In this document: positions 17,666 through 27,484 of the stretch, piece after piece
How the letters are laid out: each line of letters opens with the position of its first letter
How positions within the stretch are numbered: position 1 is the first letter of the stretch
IMG/VR virus record: IMGVR_UViG_3300027971_000043
Location: 17,731-81,730 of that record
DNA length: 64,000 bases
Strand: one strand, 5' to 3'
From: a virus
Position numbers and translations under genes: made by a program
Notes under the pieces: model-generated
What the model was told of the DNA's origin: nothing
Seen by the model: the letters and a program-made list of their open reading frames with translations, nothing else
Databases searched by the model: none

Positions 17666-19117
17666 TTACGCCAATTGTGGCACATAGGCTGACCCTGTCC
17701 AGTTCTGTGCTTGTTGTTGCGCTTGCCGTTGAGCTTGCGCTACGAGTCTTTGTCCTCCTGGCCCTTTAAAGGCGGAGATTGGAATATCTGCTCCACCAAA
17801 ATTAAGGCTGGTAACAGAACCCGCGCCAGGAAGATTAGGTCTTGTAGCCGAGTATTCACCCGGTTTGAACGACACATATTGCCCCTTCTTAATATCGAAC
17901 TGACCGGGCAATGCCTGACTCTGCCAAGCGTTAAGGGCATTGGAATTTGAAATTTGGCTATTGTATTGAGCTTGGTCGGTCAAAGCTCCAAACACCAGAC
18001 TTGGGGGAACCATTTTACTGGCTTCAAAATTTGCTCGGGCCATGGTAGATTGTTGGGCCATGTTTGCCATATTGTTATATACATCGGAGGATTTTACGTA
18101 AACCGCATTAAAGATTGCGTTTGGATCTACGTGATTGTAATTGGCAATTGTACTGAAGATAGTGGCAGGATTCGTAATCAATTGGTTTACAAATTCGGCT
18201 CCACTAACCGGCATCATTTCGCGACCAACTGTAGCGGCAAGTTTGGCTGTCTGGTCAAGTAATCCAGCTCCGGCAGTTTGAAGTTGTAGGCTGGTTAAGC
18301 CTAGGTCTCTAGCAGCTAAGTTTCGGCCAAGGCCACCTCCGTACAACCCAGTGGTAAAACCTTTAGCGGCGGAGCTTCTGAAAATTTGATCGACCACGTC
18401 CGTCGGTATTTTACCAGCAAGGTAGTTGGATGTGATCTCATTTGTCTTTGCCATGTTCGCTTTGTAACCAGGCATTGCAGCATCAAACTGATCGATATAT
18501 TTTTTATTTAAAATCTCGGCCATTTTGTTGGCCTGTGTTCCTATCTTCGTAGGATCATTTAACTGAGCAGCAGCGGCAGCAGCTTGATTTGTAACATCCG
18601 AGATCGACGGATTAATTCCGGCAATCATGCTCTTGATTTGAGCTGGACTTAAATTAAGTTTCTGGGCTGCGGATTTTGCATCTGCAACAAGTTGGTTTTG
18701 GTCAACAAAGAAATTAGGATTTACTCCGCTATTAATCTGGTTAAATGTATTTCTAAAATTACCCATCACACCAGAGAGATCAACTCCCTGCATTGTAGGA
18801 GCAGCGCCCAAGAAAAATTCAACTGGTGTTGCTTGAGCTTGGCTAGCTCCAGAAAGCCCAGCGCCAAGGCGTGATCCGGCAGAACCGCCACCCCCGCCAA
18901 AAACATTTTTGGCTGGAGTGCGAACACCGCCAGTATCCTTGTACTGGCTCGAATTCGGCATATTAGCCCACAAGCTTCCTGGTCCTGGGGCAGAAACCTG
19001 TTCAAAAGTTTTCCGACTAGCCGGAGAACTCATATACGCATTCCAGGCGGCATCGCCACTAGAATAAGAAGGAGCGGCTCCTCCACCACCCAAGAAATCA
19101 AAAACCATATTAGCCAT
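17666..19117 (-). CDS. Putative internal virion protein
   Basis: A 483-residue protein. The N-terminus is Gly/Ser-rich (FDFLGGGGAAPSYSSGDAAW), the middle helical and Ala/Asn-rich, and the C-terminus Gln-rich (RLVAQAQRQAQQQAQNW). No signal peptide or catalytic motif. It sits 3 bases from the downstream coiled-coil gene and after a probable tail gene, so a core or ejection protein is inferred. No family recognised. Confidence 0.6.
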   Translation of the reverse strand: MANMVFDFLGGGGAAPSYSSGDAAWNAYMSSPASRKTFEQVSAPGPGSLWANMPNSSQYKDTGGVRTPAKNVFGGGGGSAGSRLGAGLSGASQAQATPVEFFLGAAPTMQGVDLSGVMGNFRNTFNQINSGVNPNFFVDQNQLVADAKSAAQKLNLSPAQIKSMIAGINPSISDVTNQAAAAAAQLNDPTKIGTQANKMAEILNKKYIDQFDAAMPGYKANMAKTNEITSNYLAGKIPTDVVDQIFRSSAAKGFTTGLYGGGLGRNLAARDLGLTSLQLQTAGAGLLDQTAKLAATVGREMMPVSGAEFVNQLITNPATIFSTIANYNHVDPNAIFNAVYVKSSDVYNNMANMAQQSTMARANFEASKMVPPSLVFGALTDQAQYNSQISNSNALNAWQSQALPGQFDIKKGQYVSFKPGEYSATRPNLPGAGSVTSLNFGGADIPISAFKGPGGQRLVAQAQRQAQQQAQNWTGSAYVPQLA

Positions 19118-19120
19118 AAA

Positions 19121-20338
19121 TTACGCCATGTTGGGAATTTCACCCATTGCAAACGCTCTCATTTGGATCTGAGGTCGGCCAATGTTAGCTCCGTCCACCT
19201 CTCTTAGTTCTTCTTTCAAAAGATCCACAGCTTTTTCCTCGTAAACTTGGGCTTCAACAAGATTGTTATTTTCTTCTTTTTCAATGGCAATTGCCATCAT
19301 CTTGAGGGCGCCGAGGTTGGTGACGATAAGATCGTCATCGTCGCCTGTGACCGGAATAAACTTACGTTTGGCAAGTACCGTAACGGCAGACCCTTCCTCA
19401 TTTTCAAAGCCCGGAATTGCATAACGCCTATACTGGGGCAAAGTCTCGTCGGGCGCAAGTATGGCGATGCAGTATTCGGAACCCGTGGTCGGATCAACTG
19501 CATAGACACGGACCCAACCTTTCGTAGGGCTTTTGTTTATTGCATCGATGCTTCTGAAGGCATTAACTGTGGTGCGGGGGAGTTCTGTTAAAGTTAGTAC
19601 AGCTGGATTGTTGTAACCAACTTGCCACGGGTATGCGGAATTCAATGATGAGGAAGTCTCTACACTACTGTCGGGAGCTATAAATTGCCAGACAGACCCG
19701 TTATTTACTATAATCCACCCGTTAAGATTTCTGTAAGCGGGTTTTGAGTTTGCTGTGGTATAAAAAGCATAAACACCGTTAGCCACAACGGCTGCCCCAG
19801 CAAACCCAGAAACCAATACACTAGAATTCCCCGAACCGGCGCTCAAGTTCAAACGCTCGCCGTCGATGTAGGCTCCGTTTTCCTGCGTCTGGATTCGGTC
19901 GTTGTAAGTATCTGATCCGCGAAATAGAATGGTTGAGGTGGCGTCTTCAATAAGATCGGTGTAAACACGAATAAAACTTTGAGCCGCCAAAGACCTAAAG
20001 CAAGGAACATAGCCACGGTCGACTAACTGCCTCCAATCTCCGGGTTGAGCCATTCCCGGGCCATTGGCCATAAATTCATACCACTGGTTATAAACCTGTG
20101 CAGGAGCTCCCCCAAAGTTATATCCTAGGATTGATTCAAACTCGCGGGGAAGAGTGATGCACCCGCCGTAAACACAAACGGAATACCGTCCGTAAGTTCC
20201 CGCATAAAGTCCCTTATTGAGCAACCTTTCCTGAGCTTCGTTTACGCGAGCCAAAAGCTGGGGATTATCTGCGCACATTCCATTTTGGGTAACGCGGGCT
20301 AACTGTTGTTTTACCGATCCGTATGTTCTGCGGATCAT
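19121..20338 (-). CDS. Probable tail tube or adaptor protein
   Basis: A 405-residue protein opening MIRRTYGSVKQQLARV, with NPQLLARVNEAQERLL helices and YGGCITLPREFESILGY. The helix-rich N-terminus with a beta-rich body that reports Leu-Pro-Arg-Glu sites resembles the adaptor or tubular tail proteins of short-tailed phages, but that is by general character only. It overlaps the upstream gene by 4 bases (ATGA). Its order after tail-tip genes agrees with a tail role. Confidence 0.55.
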   Translation of the reverse strand: MIRRTYGSVKQQLARVTQNGMCADNPQLLARVNEAQERLLNKGLYAGTYGRYSVCVYGGCITLPREFESILGYNFGGAPAQVYNQWYEFMANGPGMAQPGDWRQLVDRGYVPCFRSLAAQSFIRVYTDLIEDATSTILFRGSDTYNDRIQTQENGAYIDGERLNLSAGSGNSSVLVSGFAGAAVVANGVYAFYTTANSKPAYRNLNGWIIVNNGSVWQFIAPDSSVETSSSLNSAYPWQVGYNNPAVLTLTELPRTTVNAFRSIDAINKSPTKGWVRVYAVDPTTGSEYCIAILAPDETLPQYRRYAIPGFENEEGSAVTVLAKRKFIPVTGDDDDLIVTNLGALKMMAIAIEKEENNNLVEAQVYEEKAVDLLKEELREVDGANIGRPQIQMRAFAMGEIPNMA

Positions 20339-20757
20339 GAGTAGTTCCCTACGTAGACTTTATATTTGTATCCGTTGGGGGCGGTTGGAGTGGGCGGAGT
20401 TAAAAGTTCTTGCCCCGCCACGGTATAAGTGCTAGATCCCTCTCCCCACGGGGCAATAACATTTGATGTTGAATCTACGAGCACCATGTCGCCAAAATTA
20501 AATTGAGTAAACTCAAGCCACGATCCATTGACAAAAAGATTGACAGTCGAGGGCAAACCAGTTTGAGCATTGATCTTGAACCATAATTTATTTTGGTCAG
20601 AACCCGTTGGAGTGGAGGAACTAACAACGGCATAACGAAGTTCATCGGGATATTGAACTGAAAGATAAGAAGATAAAGTTGTTAGGAAGTCTCCAAAATT
20701 TCCGGGATAAGGAGTTCCGGCTGGCACACTACCGGAAGTAATCGTTATTTCGGCCAT
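20335..20757 (-). CDS. Small tail protein, parent form of the propeller protein
   Basis: A 140-residue protein. Its N-terminal half (SSSTPTGSDQNKLWFKINAQ) and C-terminal half (WLEFTQFNFGDMVLV, then APWGEG, then PPTPTAPNGYKYKVYVG) align with the two ends of the 610-residue protein at 22785-24617, which carries extra domains between them. A beta-rich fibre or tail-tip role is inferred. A promoter-like site overlaps the end of the upstream gene, and an AAAGGA ribosome site precedes the start. Confidence 0.65.
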   Translation of the reverse strand: MAEITITSGSVPAGTPYPGNFGDFLTTLSSYLSVQYPDELRYAVVSSSTPTGSDQNKLWFKINAQTGLPSTVNLFVNGSWLEFTQFNFGDMVLVDSTSNVIAPWGEGSSTYTVAGQELLTPPTPTAPNGYKYKVYVGNYS

Positions 20758-20766
20758 AGATCCTTT

Positions 20767-20794
20767 AGATTAAAGGGTTGCATTTTTTTGTCAA
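20767..20794 (-). promoter_or_regulatory. Promoter-like site TTGACA-N16-TAATCT
   Basis: On the minus strand TTGACA (20794-20789), a 16-base spacer, TAATCT (20772-20767). The start at 20757 follows 9 bases later behind AAAGGA. It would allow separate transcription of the small tail protein and the genes after it. Confidence 0.45.
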
Positions 20795-22788
20795 GGGAGA
20801 GGTCCGTTTCGACTTCCTGACGTAACCGCACTTGTGGCAAAATTATAAGCAGAAGAAGAAGTTATCGAAACATCTGTTCTCAAATATGTTAACGACGCTA
20901 CACTTCCTCCATTTGAATAATAATATAATGCTCCGTTACTAGAGGGTTGACCGCTTGCATTTGCCCCCACCCCAAAACCAAAGAAAAAAATGGTGACGGG
21001 TAAAAATGGGGCGACATTCGGATTTACCAATGTTTCTCCAGCCTGTGTAAAAGTGCTGAGTCTGTAATTATTTCCGGAAGCATATGCTGTAAAACCATAA
21101 GAAAGCGGGGAGGCTACAAATGGAGCAAAAGGAGCTAAACCAGAAACAACACCATAATTCCCCCCGGGTTGAAGATTTACTCCAGATTTTGTAAACGTAT
21201 ACAATAAACTTCCGCTCATGTTGTAAAACTCAAATATAATGTCAGTTGGAGAAAAAAACTGACTGTATCTAGCAACTAACATGTATTGAGAAATTCCATT
21301 GTGATTATAAATACTAAAAGAAGTAAGATTGGTGAGGCCAGTTAAAAATGTTGAGGCAACTCCAGCATCAGTAATCTTCTTTATGGCAGAGTTGTCCATA
21401 AAATAAATAGAATTGTTTGTATCAAAAAGTAATGGACTTTGACCATTTTGCGCGTCATATGCTTGTTGATAATAAGCACCCCAAGAGGATCCATTCCATT
21501 TAGCAATCCTAAAAGTCGTATTATTATCAACATAAGAAGCATAAATTTTATTGTTAAAAGTTTCGATAACTCCACGGAGTTGAATTGTCCCGGGGTATGG
21601 GCCAAAAGACGAACCGAGCGTTCTTAAATATCTCGTTCCCCCTAAAAGATTCGAAACATATCTAACTTTGTTTTGGCCTTCATAATAATCGACAAAAAGA
21701 GTTCCGTATGTAGAAGATGGCGATACTTGGCCGCCCCCATTAAAAAGACCCGGATTAATTGTTAAAGTTATTGTTTTTGTGATGGTAGGACCTAACACAC
21801 TTACGGCGGATAGACCTATCGACATGATTCCGGTTTCGGGCCACCCCGAGTTAAGTGTACCGCTTATGAGCCCAGTAGAAGTATTTATCGATACTCCCGA
21901 AGGAAGATTTGTCGCGCCGTATGAAGAAGCTGCATTTGAGGTTCCACCACCCAAAGTAATCTGGTAAGAAAAAGCCCCACCATCGTCTCCAGTGGTATTT
22001 CCACTCGTTATAATTGGGGGTACATTAACAGTAACATTTAGAGTAGCAACTCCAGTAAAGTATTGATTAGAGGCCGATAATATAATATTAGTTGACTGTG
22101 CGACTGAGCCTGGTGGAGTCGCGGGAGTTCCAGAAATTATTCCTGTGCTTGTGTTAATACTTAACCCGGAAGGAATTGGGGAAGCTCCAAATAATGTTGG
22201 AGACTTGGAGGCTGTAATTGTGTAAGGAGTAATCGCAGAGCCAGCGGTAAATGCAAGCGGGGTCAAAGAACTCGTAATAACAGGACGTTGTTGAAGGGTG
22301 AAAATTAAATTTTGATTTCCAGTTCCAGCAGCATTTGTAGCACTTACGGTTGCTGTAACTGTGATAACGGCATCATTTGAAACGGATGTGGGTGTTCCAG
22401 TTATTAAACCGGTACCCGTATTAACAGATAGGCCCGTGGGTAAACTAGTTGCCCCGTAAGAGAGAATAGCGGTAGGAGAAGAAGCGGTGATTTGATACGA
22501 GAAGGCTGTAGCCATTTCATGCGTCACTGCGTCAACACTAGTAATAAAGGGCGTGGGAGGGGTATTGACAGTAAGGTCGAGAATAGCGGCGCTTGTTCCT
22601 CCAACCCCTCTGGCTAAAATGGTGATGGCAAATCGTCCGGCTTGTTGAAGTTCGCCTGAAATAACACCTTCTTGGTTTATAGACAATCCTTGAGGAAGAT
22701 TCTCAGCAGCAAAATAAATTGTATTCGACGCGGTTATAGTACGTGAATACACGCCACCAGCCGTTACTGTTTGATACACAATTGTCAT
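20791..22788 (-). CDS. Tail or fibre protein with four putative-Ig repeats
   Basis: A 665-residue protein. The first 370 residues contain four repeats of the putative-Ig type, each with a core like SLPTGLSVNTGTGLITGTP or NLPSGVSINTSTGLISGTL. The C-terminal 290 residues are Tyr/Ser/Asn-rich with strand-turn repeats that look like a beta-propeller. Putative-Ig modules are common in phage tail and surface-adhesion proteins and often bind carbohydrate. It overlaps the upstream gene by 4 bases. Receptor binding is inferred. Confidence 0.7.
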   Translation of the reverse strand: MTIVYQTVTAGGVYSRTITASNTIYFAAENLPQGLSINQEGVISGELQQAGRFAITILARGVGGTSAAILDLTVNTPPTPFITSVDAVTHEMATAFSYQITASSPTAILSYGATSLPTGLSVNTGTGLITGTPTSVSNDAVITVTATVSATNAAGTGNQNLIFTLQQRPVITSSLTPLAFTAGSAITPYTITASKSPTLFGASPIPSGLSINTSTGIISGTPATPPGSVAQSTNIILSASNQYFTGVATLNVTVNVPPIITSGNTTGDDGGAFSYQITLGGGTSNAASSYGATNLPSGVSINTSTGLISGTLNSGWPETGIMSIGLSAVSVLGPTITKTITLTINPGLFNGGGQVSPSSTYGTLFVDYYEGQNKVRYVSNLLGGTRYLRTLGSSFGPYPGTIQLRGVIETFNNKIYASYVDNNTTFRIAKWNGSSWGAYYQQAYDAQNGQSPLLFDTNNSIYFMDNSAIKKITDAGVASTFLTGLTNLTSFSIYNHNGISQYMLVARYSQFFSPTDIIFEFYNMSGSLLYTFTKSGVNLQPGGNYGVVSGLAPFAPFVASPLSYGFTAYASGNNYRLSTFTQAGETLVNPNVAPFLPVTIFFFGFGVGANASGQPSSNGALYYYSNGGSVASLTYLRTDVSITSSSAYNFATSAVTSGSRNGPLP

Positions 22789-24617
22789 GGTGTTATTACT
22801 GGAAGATCGGGTTGAAGCATTCGAGCGCCGATATAGTACTTGTATTTAAATCCTACTGGAGGAGTTGGTAAGACTGGGACTGTAAAGTTTGCCTCTCCCC
22901 AGGGAGATAAATCATAAACTTTCCCGGACTCACCCCAGGGGAATGTAACATCTTCGTCGTCAGAAGTTATAATAATATCCCCCCGGTTCAGGGTAGAAAA
23001 CTCAAACCATGCCCCTGAAGAATATCGTCTAAGCGCTGGTGTTGCAAAATTTGTTGTCGGAACTGCGTCAAAAATTTGAATGTTCATTCCTTTGGTAGAG
23101 GTTCCGGATGAATTAGTTGCGCCGAGAAGAACAGGAAATATTCCGGAAACCGTTGGCGTTCCAGAAATAAGACCCGTGGACGAATTTAAACTAAGCCCAG
23201 TCGGAAGACCAGTAGCGGAATAAGAAATTACGGGAGCTGGAGAAGCCACAATTTGATACGAAAAAGCAGCATTTATAAAACCAGAAGAATAGTCGGAACT
23301 AGTAATTTCGGGGGACTCTTGAAGCAGTAATCCCTGGCGCGTTTGATGGTTACTTATTGAAACATCAAAAGCATTATCTATTGCTCCACTAGAAGTTAGT
23401 CTATACGCCTTTGCCGGGAACGTAACACCCGACACAAAACAAGCACCAGAATTTGAAACAGCTAAACTGTAGAGGGTGGCTCCATTGGCTGCAAAAGAAG
23501 TGGAAAAGGTACTATCGACAGAACCATTTGAATTTAAGCGGACTACTTTTATTCCGGGATTATTAAATTGACCGCATATGTATATTTTTCCATTTGATGC
23601 TTCAACAATATTTTCTATCTGAGAGGTTGTATTAACCGGTGAAAAAGAAGTATCTAGAGCTCCAGTAGGCAAAAGTCTTCGTAGCAACCCGGATACTTGT
23701 TGTGATGCAAATAAAATTTTCTGATCGCCCTGAATCCATAGACACGGGTTCCCAGAGAGAAAATCATTCGAATAAGGAGTGAAGGAAGTGTCTAAAGAGG
23801 CTGTTGACGTCAGACGACAAAATCCTATTCTATTAGCGGATAGGTTTACGCCTTTATAACGATCAAACAAACCTCCGATCAAAATGGATCCGTTTGATTG
23901 AATCCCCACGGTTGAAATCACTGCTTGGTTTCCGGCTATATTACTAACTCCGGTTGTAGAAACAAAAGTTGAATCTAGTGTTCCATCAGTATTAATTCTT
24001 ACTATGCACACGGCGGCGGTTGCATTGTAGGTGGCAAAATCTCCAAAAGCTATAATCTTCCCGTCCGGTTGAACTTGAAGCCCGCGAACAAAAGGGTAGG
24101 TTCCCCCAAAAACTCCAGCAGCAAAAGTTCCGTCTTGGCTCCCGTCGGAATTAATTCTATAAATAGTGTTTGCTCCGGAACTAGTATTCATAACTGCAAT
24201 ATAATATTTTCCGGAAGGTCCTAAGGCGAGACCACGTATAGAAGGATTAGTAATACTGATCCACGAAACTGAAAAAGTGTTGTCGAGTGCTCCGGTAGTT
24301 GGATTGTAAGCTCGGAGCATAGTGGCTGGAGAATAAGAGTCCGACACGACCAGAATTCTGGTGGCGGAAGTTCCTGACGGAGGCGGTGGAACTGGAAGTG
24401 GAGGTTCAGGAGCATCACCAGGCTGAGGCGTATGAATCCAAATTTTATCGTTGTCCTCTACCGAAGGAATAGTACCACCTGTGACATAAATATCCTCAAC
24501 GTCTGTTCTCTCTACATGAGCATTCAACGCTACGTGATCTACAGTATCCTGAACGGTACGAGGATAATCATCAAATCCGGGAGGATTAAAATAGACAGAA
24601 TACTCGCTCATCCGCAT
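22785..24617 (-). CDS. Tail protein with delta-60 propeller and putative-Ig domain
   Basis: A 610-residue protein. Residues about 1-75 and 525-610 match the small 140-residue tail protein. Inserted between them are six or so delta-60 repeats with the hallmark D-G-K-I and N-x-D-G-T-L-D-S-T-F patterns (QPDGKIIAFGDF, NTDGTLDSTF, GSVDSTFSTSF), a predicted beta-propeller, followed by one putative-Ig repeat (GLPTGLSLNSSTGLISGTP). Probably a host-contact protein. Delta-60 repeats are otherwise known from large secreted bacterial proteins, so the insert may have come from a host. Confidence 0.75.
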   Translation of the reverse strand: MRMSEYSVYFNPPGFDDYPRTVQDTVDHVALNAHVERTDVEDIYVTGGTIPSVEDNDKIWIHTPQPGDAPEPPLPVPPPPSGTSATRILVVSDSYSPATMLRAYNPTTGALDNTFSVSWISITNPSIRGLALGPSGKYYIAVMNTSSGANTIYRINSDGSQDGTFAAGVFGGTYPFVRGLQVQPDGKIIAFGDFATYNATAAVCIVRINTDGTLDSTFVSTTGVSNIAGNQAVISTVGIQSNGSILIGGLFDRYKGVNLSANRIGFCRLTSTASLDTSFTPYSNDFLSGNPCLWIQGDQKILFASQQVSGLLRRLLPTGALDTSFSPVNTTSQIENIVEASNGKIYICGQFNNPGIKVVRLNSNGSVDSTFSTSFAANGATLYSLAVSNSGACFVSGVTFPAKAYRLTSSGAIDNAFDVSISNHQTRQGLLLQESPEITSSDYSSGFINAAFSYQIVASPAPVISYSATGLPTGLSLNSSTGLISGTPTVSGIFPVLLGATNSSGTSTKGMNIQIFDAVPTTNFATPALRRYSSGAWFEFSTLNRGDIIITSDDEDVTFPWGESGKVYDLSPWGEANFTVPVLPTPPVGFKYKYYIGARMLQPDLPVITP

Positions 24618-26569
24618 TCTCCCAAATCGCTGATGTCCTTGCGGGAAGCATGAAGTCTGAACAGCGCAAGCTTAGCCTGGCCCTCCCAATAAAGCTTGGC
24701 CTGGAACATATAACCAAAATTAGACAACCGATTTGTAAGGTCAAGACAAACAGATTCTGGCTTCACAGTTCGGACTGTCCTGAATCCATAAGGAAGGTCG
24801 GGTGGAGATTGTGTCGTTAGGACTGGAGTTTCCTGTTCGTTGGGTATCGTCTTCTCTTGAATTGAGTAAAATAGATTAACAAAGTCTGGACTATATTTCA
24901 AATTCCAAGTGACGTCTCCATATACATCTGTAAACCCAACGTCTGCCCGCATAAGAGTCTTGATGTCAAAGGGAGTTCCAAATGAAAAGCGTTTAGTTTC
25001 GACTGAACATTCAATAGGGGTTGTAACGACGCCAGCATTTCGGGAAGGTTTTATTTCGTCGGCATAATCTGCGAGGGTAACTTCATAGAGGCAATTTTTA
25101 CCATCTGAATCGCATGTAATTGCAAAACATCGTCTGGAATTGTCGAACGTTCCTTCCACTAGTTTGCAAATTTGAAAACCATTCCACTCTCCATCAAATA
25201 CAGGAACTGGAGCGTTAAGCACTGACCCTGCGTTAAAATCTTTGCTTACAATTTTAGAGAAAACAATGTTAAACCTTCCGGTGTAATTACCATTTGCATC
25301 AGTGATTCTTTGAATTTTTGGAGCTCCACCAAGAAGATATCGACTGTCAAACAAAGCCCCAGGAGCATAAGTTAGCCATCTTTCGGTATCAAAAGACATT
25401 ACCCTAGCCGCTTCCAAACTGTCGACAAAACTAACAACTCCGGCCGCATTTATAGTTTGGGCCAGAGATCTTATTCCTTCTAAAGATCTAAAATACACAT
25501 CTTTATCTGTAACAATAATTGATTCTTGGTTTTCTGATCCTCGACCAACAAATATCTTTCTTTGCATTCCTGGCGTAGTTTGCCAAGTTGTGCGATCGTA
25601 ATTAGTGGCTCGAATAGCGTAAATTGCGTTTTGTGTGAAAACAATAAGATCTCCTTGGCCAACAGAATTGTCTTGTCCAGGTAAGAACACAAGTCCAGTT
25701 ATATTCTCGTTAAAATAAAAACTTCCGCCACCAGTTAAATAAATTGTTTCAGTAAACTTAATTTCAGCATTCAAGCTTGAACCAACAAGATCTCCGGCAA
25801 AAAGGTTATTGTTATTAGCAACCCATAACCGACCATTGCCGTAAGCTACAAGTGAACCTACGGGTATTGAAATATTGTCGCGAACAATCCCTGGAGAATA
25901 AAAAAGAAGCGTGGTAACAATAGTTCTTGTTGCGTCTTTACTTAAAGTAATAGTAGAATTTTCAATATCAAAAGATGTTACAAAAGTTTCATCTTGTACG
26001 GCTCCGGAATTGGAGGCAACCAACATTCCAACTTCAATCCCAACCACATTGGGTACGGCAATGAGATTATTGTTTGCCCCCAAAACAGCATCGGTAATCG
26101 TCACTGCTGGACTGGCTAATTGTGTTTTCCCTTGGGACCTAAAAGAAGTAGCTCCGTCGTAAACAATAGCCGGAGAGGTTCCGTCCTGCGAAACCAGAAA
26201 AGCGTTTGCTTGCACCAAAGAAGATTTTTGAGATACAAAAGGACTTGCCTCACCAGGAGGAGAAATATCTCGAGCCTGTGTTGAGGCTTCTAACGGAGCG
26301 AGATCGTATAACTTGCCATTAATCAAAGCTACCAAATCCTGTGTATTCCGAATTCGATTTGTGAAGTAGCAAGCTCCCTGAACAACGCCAGGAGGAAGTA
26401 ACTTAATAAATTTAAAACCAGGGCGGGTCTTGGGAAAACCATCTCGGACGACAATATTTTCACCCCATGAGTATTGATTCTCTGAGATTAGGGCTGGGTC
26501 AACGGCAGAATTAGCTCCCCCCAGAAAGGACCCCATCCCCTCTGTTAACCTATTCTGGTCGGAAATCAT
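24608..26569 (-). CDS. Large tail protein, probable nozzle
   Basis: A 653-residue protein with a short N-terminal segment (NQYSWGENIVVRDGFPKTRPG) and a long run of beta-strand blade-like units, for example DLIVFTQNAIYAIRATNYDR and IIVTDKDVYFRSLEGIRSL. The layout recalls the beta-propeller nozzle or stabilisation proteins of short-tailed phages, but no signature motif proves this. It overlaps the propeller protein by 10 bases and its upstream neighbour by one. Confidence 0.6.
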   Translation of the reverse strand: MISDQNRLTEGMGSFLGGANSAVDPALISENQYSWGENIVVRDGFPKTRPGFKFIKLLPPGVVQGACYFTNRIRNTQDLVALINGKLYDLAPLEASTQARDISPPGEASPFVSQKSSLVQANAFLVSQDGTSPAIVYDGATSFRSQGKTQLASPAVTITDAVLGANNNLIAVPNVVGIEVGMLVASNSGAVQDETFVTSFDIENSTITLSKDATRTIVTTLLFYSPGIVRDNISIPVGSLVAYGNGRLWVANNNNLFAGDLVGSSLNAEIKFTETIYLTGGGSFYFNENITGLVFLPGQDNSVGQGDLIVFTQNAIYAIRATNYDRTTWQTTPGMQRKIFVGRGSENQESIIVTDKDVYFRSLEGIRSLAQTINAAGVVSFVDSLEAARVMSFDTERWLTYAPGALFDSRYLLGGAPKIQRITDANGNYTGRFNIVFSKIVSKDFNAGSVLNAPVPVFDGEWNGFQICKLVEGTFDNSRRCFAITCDSDGKNCLYEVTLADYADEIKPSRNAGVVTTPIECSVETKRFSFGTPFDIKTLMRADVGFTDVYGDVTWNLKYSPDFVNLFYSIQEKTIPNEQETPVLTTQSPPDLPYGFRTVRTVKPESVCLDLTNRLSNFGYMFQAKLYWEGQAKLALFRLHASRKDISDLGECG

Positions 26570-27474
26570 TAGACCGCCAGAATATAGGTTGAGACTATAA
26601 CGTTTAAATTAATGGATACTGAACTGTAGGCATTAGTGCTGTAGTTGTGAAAAAATACATTTACAGTATTTGTGGCAGAAACAACAGCTGAAATAGACAC
26701 GTCAGTTTCAAAGGTAGTTGCTGGATTTGTTGCGTATCCAATAGTCACAACATCACCCAAGGCTGCCCCAGTACAAGTTAGAGAAACACTTTGGACGGAA
26801 CCAATGGATCCGGCTAGGGTAACAGTAGCTGTAGGCGTAAAAAATAAAAGTTTGGTAAGCTCGGCTGCTGGAACTCCACTTCCAACACGGAGTCTAGCAC
26901 CTTTTACGTATCCAGAAGAAACTAATGTATTGCCCGTAACTTCCATGCTGCCGCCAACAGTTAAAGTTGATCCTCCGGCAGCAGGACTTACATTGATACC
27001 GACCTTATTCAAAACGGCATCGGCTTGGATTAGGGGAAGACTATTTGATCCGCTCACCCTAAAAGCTGGATTAACGGAGGTAAAAGACTGATTGATATCA
27101 ATCGAAGTTAGATTTGGGTCAATGTATCCTGCGACGGATGAGGGTGAGATTCTACGATTTGAAGAAACAGTTGAACCGGAAGCAACTAAATCTATATTGA
27201 CTAATTCTACCGTAATTGAAGTTGAAGATACAATAGCAATAACTTGATAGTACCCAGCCTGAGCAATATAAATATTTTGCCCTAAAGCGATCCAGGCAGA
27301 ATCACCAACAGAAATAGTTACATTTGATCCTACATTTGGTTGAGTAAAAGAAGCGGTAAGGGTTGTGAAAGCATTAATACCATTCGTACCGTTAGTGCCG
27401 TTGAACCCACCAAGACCCTGAGGTCCTTGAGGTCCGGCTTCTCCAATTACAAGTGTATTACAATCGCAGCTCAT
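26569..27474 (-). CDS. Fibre protein with short collagen-like stretch
   Basis: A 301-residue protein. Residues 12-33 are Gly-x-y repeats (GPQGPQGLGGFNGTNGTNG), typical of trimeric phage fibres. The C-terminal 90 residues (about VQSVSLTCTGAALGDVVTIG to VSATNTVNVFFHN) are the same module found in the proteins at 27485 and 31848. A strong AAGGAGG ribosome site precedes the ATG. A trimeric head or tail fibre is inferred. Confidence 0.7.
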   Translation of the reverse strand: MSCDCNTLVIGEAGPQGPQGLGGFNGTNGTNGINAFTTLTASFTQPNVGSNVTISVGDSAWIALGQNIYIAQAGYYQVIAIVSSTSITVELVNIDLVASGSTVSSNRRISPSSVAGYIDPNLTSIDINQSFTSVNPAFRVSGSNSLPLIQADAVLNKVGINVSPAAGGSTLTVGGSMEVTGNTLVSSGYVKGARLRVGSGVPAAELTKLLFFTPTATVTLAGSIGSVQSVSLTCTGAALGDVVTIGYATNPATTFETDVSISAVVSATNTVNVFFHNYSTNAYSSVSINLNVIVSTYILAV

Positions 27475-27484
27475 TTAGTCCTCC

